64,000 nt of DNA from Branchiostoma floridae. Lineage: Eukaryota; Chordata; Leptocardii; Amphioxiformes; Branchiostomatidae. The notes below the pieces were generated by a model, which worked only from the letters and a program-made list of their open reading frames with translations, had not been told where the DNA came from and did not search any database. Below are positions 25,016 through 34,600 of the stretch, piece after piece. How positions within the stretch are numbered: the stretch's first letter is position 1; every line of letters begins with the position of its first letter. The DNA lies in contig NC_049997.1 in the NCBI RefSeq assembly GCF_000003815.2, positions 6,850,168 through 6,914,167 on the forward strand, in the 5' to 3' direction. Position numbers and translations under genes: made by a program.

Positions 25016-26265
25016 GATGTGGTTGTCTACTTTTAGATGCGGTGGTATACCATAGTCTACTTCTAGATACATCTATATGTATATAAGACATAAGGTGTCC
25101 AGTCAGCTTAATGAATGCAGGAATGTATGTCTTGCATAAGATAGAGGGGAAACAGCATTCTTCAAGCATACTTAAACTCCTCCTAAATGTATTTAAGGGC
25201 ACCGTTGCTTTTATTACAAGTTATGACAAATGTTTGGTAGAGAGCACATTTTCTAGACTGGAATCCGGAAGGAAAAGCATGGATATTTTCTCTATCAGAA
25301 AGATATATCATTGGTTTGCAATGGTAGGAAAGTCATGGTATGATACATGTATGTCGACGGAGATCTATATTGTCTTTAAACCATTAAATATTTATGGATG
25401 ATGATGCCAATTCTACTGCGGCATTTGAAGAAGTACCTGTGAGAGTAGACCACTAAAATTGATCACCAGAAGGTTGCAAAATTAAAAAAGTTTCCAAGAG
25501 AATTGACCATATTTTTTCCTGAGAATCTAATAAACCCCATCACATTGAATTCAGGCTTCGTTCCTGCAAAAATCGGCCGATCACTGGTTGACAGAAAACC
25601 TAGCACATGCTTTGTGACAGGGCCTTAGACAAGTGGAAACATGTTTGGCAAAGCAAAAACTTAGCAACCCCCTTGGATGTGCTGTTGTCTGGTAATGTTT
25701 TAATGGTGAGGATGTGCAACAACTGTCTAGGTCTGTGCTTCATTCGTAGCTTTGGGATAATGACAGCTCAGAGACGGTATTCGACCAGTTTCCACTTTAT
25801 TTGTCCTTCTCAAGAATGACAGAGATCGGAACACTCCTGTCTAGGTCTGTGCTTGTTTGTATCGGACTAGCTACATTTGTACCTCAGAGTTTCCAGAAAA
25901 TCGTTGATGTCCCCATACTAATGGGTCATATGTGTTAAAGCTTGGTCTTTGCCTTGTTTGGATTGTGTAATGATGTGGAGAGTAGAGAACAAAATGTATT
26001 TTCGATACTACAGTTACTACGGTATTTGAGACTGGACAAAAAGACTGATAAAGAAGCAATAGCTGAAATGCACACTAAGACGGAATGCCATATTCACAGG
26101 CATTTTACGCACCGCAACCTACTGAGACTGCCTTCTGCCATGAAGCTTGTGTTTGATACAGGGATAGGTAACTATGAGAAGGTTAAAGACACTGGAAGAT
26201 GGACAAAAAGAAAGATATTGTTATTGTTAGCATGAAAGTTCATCTATGTTGGTAAATGACATTGT

Positions 26266-26458
26266 GGAAAAGACTAAACTTTACTTACCCAACATCACGT
26301 TTAATTGGGACTTACCCAAATTTTCGTCATCAAAACGTCACGTCCGGAAGCTACAGCAGACGGGTCCATTCCGTGAACAAGGCTGACGGAGTCGGCTGAA
26401 AATGTGGGGTAAGTCCCAATTAAACGTGATGTTGGTTAAGTAAAGTTTAGTCTTTTCC
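26266..26458. mobile_element. Inverted-repeat element with 50-bp arms
   Basis: The arms begin GGAAAAGACTAAACTTTACT and are mirrored at the right end by AAAGTTTAGTCTTTTCC. They continue through 'catcacgtttaattgggact'. The element is 193 bp with no reading frame. Target duplication is not clear. Confidence 0.75.
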
Positions 26459-26628
26459 AAATATTGTTATTGTGGCCGACTACTCTCTCTTCGCAGCCAG
26501 GGGCTGAATTGCAAGGAGCGTACATTTGTATGTGGCTAAATCGCATGGGTCTGTAATGGCAGCCTGTTCACAGCACCTAGTGACGTCAATATACAGTAAT
26601 TGCCCAAATTGTGGCTGTTGGTCCGTAA

Positions 26629-27008
26629 GGCCATACCAATTTAATTTCTTGGTTCTCGGATTTCCCGAGCCATTTTTTTCCGATTTGGAAAAAAAAATAG
26701 AATTAGTCCCAAGAATAACATTATAGGTTTTGCTATCGCAGACCTGTAAAAAAACCCATTCCAGGGGTACATACTGCTGATAAACCAATAATAAAATATC
26801 CTTTCATTCAGAACAGTGGTATCAAATCAAAGGCAGAGATTCATTGGATAAATCATGCCATGAAAAGCTGCAAACTTGACTACTAACATTTTTTTTTGTG
26901 TGTGTGTTATATAAGCCTCATATGTTTATCTCAGACTTTTTGCAAATTTTTATTTTTTTCGACATTTCTGAAAAAATCCGAGAACCAAGAAATTAAATTG
27001 GTGTGGCC
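26629..27008. mobile_element. Harbinger-like element flanked by TAA
   Basis: Inverted ends GGCCATACCAATTTAATTTC and GAAATTAAATTGGTGTGGCC (one mismatch) continue for about 35 bp. TAA lies on both sides (26626-26628 and 27009-27011), the 3-bp TWA duplication expected for PIF/Harbinger. The element is 380 bp and non-autonomous. Confidence 0.75.
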
Positions 27009-27926
27009 TAAGGATATGAACCACTCACAGCGGGAAGGACCCCTACTCTTTTCGATAAGCGTGGTGGGTACTTTAAAGTGATCCTCAATCACTGGACGTC
27101 CATTTGGCGTCCTATACGAGGGACATCTTAACTGTAGCCAGTTACTCATTTCCACTTGAGTGAAATAAGGATTTGTCTGATAGCAGGTACAACTACATGT
27201 ACAATGAAATGATGTTGCCTAGAGACTTAATAGCATAATTCTTTTGTACAAGTTTAAGATTTAAGTTATTCGACTTTTTAATAGCTTTAACTGATTAGCA
27301 ACTTCTGTCACTAACGTACTGTATTCGCAACTGTTATTGAAGTGGACCAGCATTTTTTTTACTGAGTTTGTATTTTACATAAATGACTTGGTGGATTATG
27401 AATCCATCATGACTTTGTTGCAAATAGTGAGAAAAGTTAAGTATTGTATTTTGCATTGAAAAAAAACAAACTTTTGATTTAGTAAAGCATATTTTTCATA
27501 CTGTTGCAGCTTGGGTGTTTGAAAGTCGTTGGTGTATGCTGGTATACTAAGAAAGACATTGCCAGTATGTGCGTTGTAAGGCTAAGAAACATTGTCAATG
27601 TTTATGCTTGTAAATACGTTTTATGTGAAGTTTCACTTGTTTTGTGTTCCATATGGTGCTCATTGTGAACCTTTAAGATTTTCTTTTAAAAGCCCAAACG
27701 TAAGGTTGAAAAAGTGTTTATCTTGTGTCAGATATAACTGAAATACTTAAAAAAAGCATGTCATCTGTATACAATAGTTATAGGTTTCAAAGGTGTTTTT
27801 GGTGTATGTTAGAAGCTAAACATTCAATGTACCACATGTGCATATAGATGATATAGTCTAAGATATCACATTGTAATTATGTAAGGTTGAGATTATGATA
27901 CAACCATCAAGTGGTGGTAGGGTGAA

Positions 27927-27932
27927 AATAAA
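27927..27932 (+). terminator. Likely TCP11L1 polyadenylation signal
   Basis: AATAAA is followed about 25 bases later by a T/G-rich stretch (tgtttgtctgtgattcttg). It is the best signal I noticed before the ACTR6 3' end, implying a 3' UTR of about 3.2 kb. An earlier site cannot be excluded. Confidence 0.4.
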
Positions 27933-28388
27933 GTGGAAGTATACAAGATAAAATGTTTGTCTGTGATTCTTGTCTTTAAGTGCTGATTAATAGGAAATAG
28001 GACTCAAATACGACTTAAATAGCCCTGTATGGCATAATCTGGACCATAATTCAGGTTTGCAGAGTGTAGTTAACACAACAAGACAAAGGTTTGTAGAAGA
28101 AATGTATTTGCTACTATTTGGTCCAAATTGAAAAATGCATAATCTTTCTCCATAACAGAACAATATTAAGGAATGTTTCATAACATGATGGTAGTTATGC
28201 CAAGCTGTTTTACTGAATTGTTAGAGGTACAAATAGGCCATCTTAAATGCTTTGTGAAAAGCTGTATAAAAAAAGGTACACATGTATTGTAGGGTTACCT
28301 TTGCGTAAATATGTATGTACATTAAACAGCAGTTCTGTTTCTTTTGGCCAGAAGCGCCAGCTGTTTTTGGAGTTTACAAAACGAAATA

Positions 28389-28608
28389 CAGGGCTGTCAC
28401 CAGCTTTACATTTATTTCTGTCCCACTAATTGTTTGGGAGCCAATACATTGTTGATTTTCATGGTTGATTTTCATCCGTTATTAATAAATTTTCAACAGT
28501 TCCTTGTTATGAAGCTCAGATTATTGGGACAGATGGGGTGAACTGTTTTTCGTGCCAACAAATAAATGTTTGTACAGGGACAAAGGGCAGGTCCTGGAGA
28601 TGGCCCAG
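28389..28608. mobile_element. CAGGGCTGTCACC element at the ACTR6 3' end
   Basis: Ends CAGGGCTGTCACCAGC and GTCCTGGAGATGGCCCAG. It starts 47 bp past the ACTR6 stop codon. On the minus strand it supplies a possible AATAAA (complement of TTTATT near 28406), so the element may provide the ACTR6 polyadenylation signal. Confidence 0.55.
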
Positions 28609-28654
28609 TTTTGTAATAAGCTTTGCCTTAGCACCCAAAATACACAACATATAA

Positions 28655-31600
28655 TCAAACATCAAATTTCTCTGAACAGATGTTCTGTCCATATTCATCG
28701 TACTGTTGCCTAGTAACCAGCATCTTGTCAAAGCCAGCTGTGTTGCTAAGGGCGACGCCCGCCTCCCAGGCATACGTGATTGGATGGTCGGGCTGGTGAA
28801 CTTTGACCTCCAGCTGCTGTGGCACCAGTGCTCTCAGGTCTGAGAATCTGTTGAAAGTACGAAATAATCATCTTCATCTTAGTAAAACATGCCAAATTGT
28901 AAGACCTTTCTTAACTTTTTTGACACAAAGCAAAATCAAATATTTCTCCTGTGTTTAACATACTAGAAAAGAGAAGTACTACAGCACTTTGGTAGGTACA
29001 ACTGCAAACTGTTTCCATGATTTTTTTCCTAACACATTTAAATAGATGATATCTATCATTATTATCAATCTTCTTTGAACCCTTTTTTCTTAGTACCTTG
29101 GCCTCGTAATACAAACCATATCCATTCTTGGTACATTCCTCCCAAAGTATTCAAGCCTACTGTTTTTCCTTAAATTTGTTTACTAAGATTCTACATGTAA
29201 CTATAGATTATCATGTAGATATATTAATATTAAAACTTACACTCTTTCCTTGAACCCAGACAATAGTGCATTTCCTCCTGTCAGTATGATGTTCATGTAC
29301 ATATGGGGGTGCATTTCTGTGGAAAAGGGAAAATGCCTATAAGTTATCATTCAAGTCATAAATAGCAAAATAACTGAACTACCTGGGTAGCCAATTTAGT
29401 ATTGAAAACAGTCTTACATTGATACATTACATGATGTAAGATTTGGGGTCAGTTGTGGTGGGGAAGGCAGAACAATAACAAAAAAACAGGGTGTACTATA
29501 GCAATCATTTCATTGTTGAATCTATACACCCCCGTTAAACTCCAGCTCCGGCCCGCACGGTCCAGCTCCAGCCCGCACGGTCCAGCTCCTGCCCGCACTG
29601 ATTCCAGCTCCGGCCCGCACGGTCCAGCTCCGGCCCGCACGGTCCAGCTCCTGCCCGCACTGATTCCAGCTCCGGCCCGCACGGTCCAGCTCCGGTCCGC
29701 ACGTCCCAGCTCCGGCCCGCACGGTCCAGCTCCGGCCCCGCACGGTCCCTTTTTCACTAAAGAATTGGCCAAAAAAGTTTAAAAGTTGCCCGTTTTAAGA
29801 AAATTCCGGGACGACATGCAAAACTTTTTAGCGCATTCGTTGGTTAACATGTTTGCCCATCCTCTGACCGAATATGACGGCCCAAGACCCGCTGGTTTTT
29901 GAGATTACCCCATACCTCCCGTCGCGCTACCATAAGTCAGGCGCACCTAGGCGTAGAACGCCATGGTCAAGGAAAGTTTCCACTTTACGCACAGAAGGAA
30001 CGCACGATCTTGATAAATACAGATAACATTAATAACATGATTGTCCATTTTCACAACTTCAAACGGTGGTCCATGACCCAGTTCCTCTTGTGACACCCAT
30101 CATGCCCCTGACTGACTTCTATGTGGCTAACAAAAATGCCTATGATAGAGACTATTACTTGCATGTGGCTAACATAATGCCCATTCTAGAGACTTACTCT
30201 CATGTATGGCTAACAAATTGCCCATTCTCGAGACTACTTACTTATTAATGGCTAACAAAATGCCCATGCTAGAGACTACTTACTTGTATATGGCTAACAA
30301 AATGCCCATTCCAGGGACTTACTCATATATGGTTAACAAAATGCCCATGATAGAGACTATTTACGTAATTACTTGTATGTGGCTACTACAAAATGTCTAT
30401 GCTAACAACAATATATAAATATCAGGATGATGCATATAACCTCATATCTATAGATGCTTACAAATTAACATGCCTGATATACATGTATACAATGGAAAGA
30501 GTTGTTGTACTTTTATGGTGAGCACATGAGCAACAAATGAGATGTATTGGTCATGCCCAAAAGTTTGTTTATTCTGAAGAAAGTTGTGTAACAGGGGTTT
30601 TTTAGTTTTGGTTATGCCAATTGCTGTTTACAGATTGTTGTTAAACATATTGAATAGATGTGGGACTAGATAAATGCTTGTCATGCAATCAAGCCTATCA
30701 TGTATATACAGCTTAGCCTGAACATAACAGAAAATGAATGAAAGTGTTAGCAGGGACAAATTAATGTATTTTCAAATGCACATTGCTCCTGCAGTTGTAA
30801 ACAAAATCATCATGATATTAATGTTATCTGTATTTATCAAAGATCGTGCGTTCCTTCTGTGCGTAAAGCGGAAACTTTCCTTGGCCATGGCGTTCTACGC
30901 CTAGGCGCGCCTGACTTATGGTAGCGCGACGGGAGGTATGGGGTAATCTCAAAAACCAGCGGGTCTTGGGCCGTCATATTCGGTCAGAGGATGGGCAAAC
31001 ATGTTAACCAACGAATGCGCTAAAAAGTTTTGCATGTCGTCCCGGAATTTTCTTAAAACGGGCAACTTTTAAACTTTTTTGGCCAATTTTTTAGTGAAAA
31101 AGGGACCGTGCGGGGCCGGAGCTGGACCGTGCGGGCCGGAGCTGGGACGTGCGGACCGGAGCTGGACCGTGCGGGCCGGAGCTGGAATCAGTGCGGGCAG
31201 GAGCTGGACCGTACGGGCCGGAGCTGGACCGTGCGGGCCGGAGCTGGAGTTTAACGGGGGTGCTATAGTACTGTAATAATGCAGAAACTTTCGCGGTGGT
31301 TTTATGTTCACGGTTTTTGCAGCAGACAGTTTTCACCAAAAACTTAAGAGACACAGTGCATGGTGCTACCGCGCACTTAAAACCACCGCAAATAGTCCTT
31401 TCTTTCCGCCACCGCAAAATTAAATCCCTGCGAACTTAAAAGCATTTACAGTAATCCACCGTTGGCTAAACAGATACCAAGTGCGTAAAATTGCTGCCCT
31501 GTCCGCCAATCAGAACAATTGTTGCTCGCACCTTCCGGGCAGGCTTCCACAGCATGCACAATGGCTTCTGGGATACCCATTTCCTGGATGCCGATGTCAG

Positions 31601-34600
31601 AGGGGTGGAAGAGCACTTCTGGAACAGCGAACCTCTCGTTGGCCATTCTGATGATCTGCTCACCTCCCTTGTATTTTCCAGCATAATTCATCTCTTCTAA
31701 AGGCTGCAAATTGGAAAGGAAATGAAGATTTTAACAGCTGATAATTTAGGCAAACCATACTTTCACTAATACATACATGTGCATGAATGTGGCCACCTTT
31801 TGTCAGTATTGACCATGGTAAAATCCTAATTGATATCAGCCCTACATCTTTGGCAATAGCTAAACTGAGAACAACAGTCTCTGCTAGGGCTGGGTATCGG
31901 TACAGTGTACCGGTACAAAACCGGTTTTTCTTCTTGGACCGGTCCGAAAAAACCGGACCTGAAAAAAATCCGTGGACCGGATGTTGGACCGATTCGAAAA
32001 TTCACGTCAGTAAGAGACTATCGCTACTGGCGATCTTCGGTCCAAGACCAAGACTAATAATATATTACGACCAAACAGAGCTGCTACATGCAGCTGTAAA
32101 TAATATCTCGAAGTTAAAACGGTTAAAGGATGTATCAATAGACGGAGATGTCAGTTAAGGTACTTAGTTTTGAGTAAGTGTCAACAGTGGCTAGCCTACA
32201 AATTTAATAAGTGGCTAGTGATGCGACACATGTATATACTTGCACTGGCGTAAATTTACACTTGCCTAACTTGGGAACAAAAATGACAACCAAGTAAACC
32301 GCAAATCAAGTTACCTATATATTTGTCGCTCCGTTGTGCCCATATATATATATATACTTAGCTTATTTCCTTGAGCTTGAATAGCCGAAATCCACCATAC
32401 AACGACAACAACACCTGGCGATCGCCGCGCAGCAAAACAAACGAGATCATTTTGATTCAGGCAAAAGAACCAGTATTTAAAAACATATCCGTTTCCTTCC
32501 TGCATATTAGTTGTTTGAGTATAGATAGCTATCATTCCCATCTACAGTTAAACACTCATAGAGACCTGTGTTTGAATCTGTCTCTCCAAAATTTCATATG
32601 CATGACATAGTACTGCTGTTCTACTGTAATCAGGTCCAGGTTCAGGTCCGGACCTGGACCTGATCCTCTGGACCTGAACCGGACCTGGACCGGACCTGGA
32701 CCTGAAATTTCTGTACCGGTACCCAGCCCTAGTCTCTGCCACATCGGACATATATGCAAGCTGGCTCTGGTCAGTTGCAAAGTTCTGGTTCTGCTTTTCT
32801 TTTGCCATTTGCATCAGTCTGGCTAGTGAGATACCCCCTAAGAAAAGACCAACACTCCCCTATGTGTCATGCCCAACGAAGGGTTTTGCCTGTTAAGGAA
32901 TAGATGTAGAGGTGGACAAATTTGTAGTCGGAGAATTACCTACCTTCACATAACCTCTCTTGATTTGTGAAAAGTCTGGTAAAACATAGTCTCTCAGGAC
33001 AGTGTTGTCTTTCCCTCTGAGTCTGCAAAAATTAAAATGCAGCTTTAAATTTCAGATCCAATAAGATAAAGTCATTAAAGTCTCTCTTTAATTTAAACAA
33101 TATTTAAACAATCTACCATAAATTTGAAACGTTTTGACCAAAAGTTTGTACTTTGATGCAAAACGGTAACATTCACTTTTCTGGAGAATCTCAATGTTTA
33201 TCTAAGTCCCTGAGGGTCTGGGGAGGGCATCCACCTTCCATGGTGTATTGTTTTACGGAATTGTTAGTTAAAATGGTGCATTCTTAAGTATCCTGAGGGG
33301 CAAAATTACTGTCAGAGAGGTCACAGTCTTCAAGTGCTAGCTGCTTCCCTGGTCAATCAGAGTTTCATGCTTGTCAGAGGACCTGCTCCCCAGTGTAAGG
33401 GTGTCTAGTGCGTCCAATTTCTTAGTATCTTTAGAACAGCGCGTCCAAATGACGCCTGAACGCAAGCCTGGCTAAAAGCCTGCATGACTTACTTGGCAGT
33501 CTCCATGTCCCTGTAGAACTGTGAGGAGACGTAGCAAACGTCCTCCTTGACCTGGTTCATCACGTACGTCTCGTCCAGAACGTGCAGCTGTCGGTACGAG
33601 ATGATCTCCTTCAGGTGATTGGTCAGCATCTTTCCTCCAACATTCAATCTGAAAAAATTGTAAAAGACATAAAACCTCAGTAAAATATTTGTAAATTTCT
33701 GATTATATTATGGAATTCTTTCACTGTCAGACAAGACACAGAGTGTTTTAATTGTTAATTCCTGGGAATATTTGAGTGGACCGAGTACACTGAGTGTTAG
33801 TCAGTGTATGATTCTCAGGAATCTCTGTGGAACGAGTACACACTGTTTGAGTTCATAGAGTCTGATTTTAGTATGACAAAGTACATGTAATACTGATTTC
33901 AACAAAAAGTCGATGGCCTATCGTCCATGGTCATATCTATACAGTAACACTCATGAATGTAACTAAAAGCTATATATGGTGAAAAATATGGTTGCAAGTG
34001 AACAGTTTTAGAATATTGTTATTAACTGTTAATCTGCCTACTTATTCCATTTCCATAGTCTCTATCAGCCCTTTGGCTAGTTGAACAGCCCAACCAATAA
34101 ACAAATAAACAGAAAGGTATGAAAAAAATAAACAGGTTGACACAATGAACGAACCTTCTTATGCCATCCTTCATCTTCTTGCCCCTACAGTAGGGTGTGA
34201 TGTGTGTGAAGGAGTACCCAGTGTCCACCACTACACAACACAGCGGCTTCTTCTGCTGAGCACTGCTGTACCTGTGGGCACTCCAGGTGGAGCCTGAAGG
34301 AAAGGGGGACATGTGATTATCACATGATCATCACATGATCATCACATGACCATCACATGACCACATGGACCAAAATTATGTTAGGTGTGACAGGTGATTC
34401 AGATTTCATACTCTGAGTAATATAACCAACTGCTGCCGCACTCCGTGCCTGCAAACTGGTGTGTTACGCTGAAGGGTGCTTATCACAGGTATACAGATAC
34501 AGATACAGAAGCTGATGTGTTAAACAAAAAGGCAGTTATACCGCTTGTACAGATACAGATACAGATTCAAAAGCTAGTGTGTTATGCCAAAGGGCAGTTA

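Larger units (their letters stand above)
24774..28654. other. TCP11L1 3' UTR and tail-to-tail spacer to ACTR6
   Basis: I see no convincing gene here. Short open frames occur (for example 97 codons at 25942) but show no recognisable motif or splice context. The region holds two inverted-repeat elements (26266-26458 and 26629-27008), a likely TCP11L1 polyadenylation signal at 27927, and a CAGGGCTG element near the ACTR6 3' end. Confidence 0.55.

Noticed and set aside
25942-26235. 97-codon plus-strand frame after TCP11L1
   Set aside because: No recognisable domain, lies in the presumed 3' UTR, and has no splice support.
29527-29549. Assigning the first foldback to Transib/ProtoRAG because of its CAC start and 5-bp duplication
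   Set aside because: Only three bases of the heptamer match and the second foldback shows a 6-bp duplication; evidence is too thin.
29449-29782. Open frames of about 100 codons with repeated [12 protein letters not shown]-like units, also mirrored at 31069-31417
   Set aside because: They are translations of the 20-mer array in the arms of a foldback element and appear on both strands in several frames, so they are not a gene.
31466-31531. Read-through of ACTR6 exon 8 encoding [12 protein letters not shown], resembling the actin adenosine motif
   Set aside because: The real motif ([12 protein letters not shown]) is in exon 9 at 29316-29241 with correct phase, and a donor interrupts exon 8 before this stretch. 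The similarity is chance.
31787-32158. 123-codon plus-strand frame overlapping the left end of the hAT-like element
   Set aside because: It runs through the transposon terminus and lacks any transposase motif.
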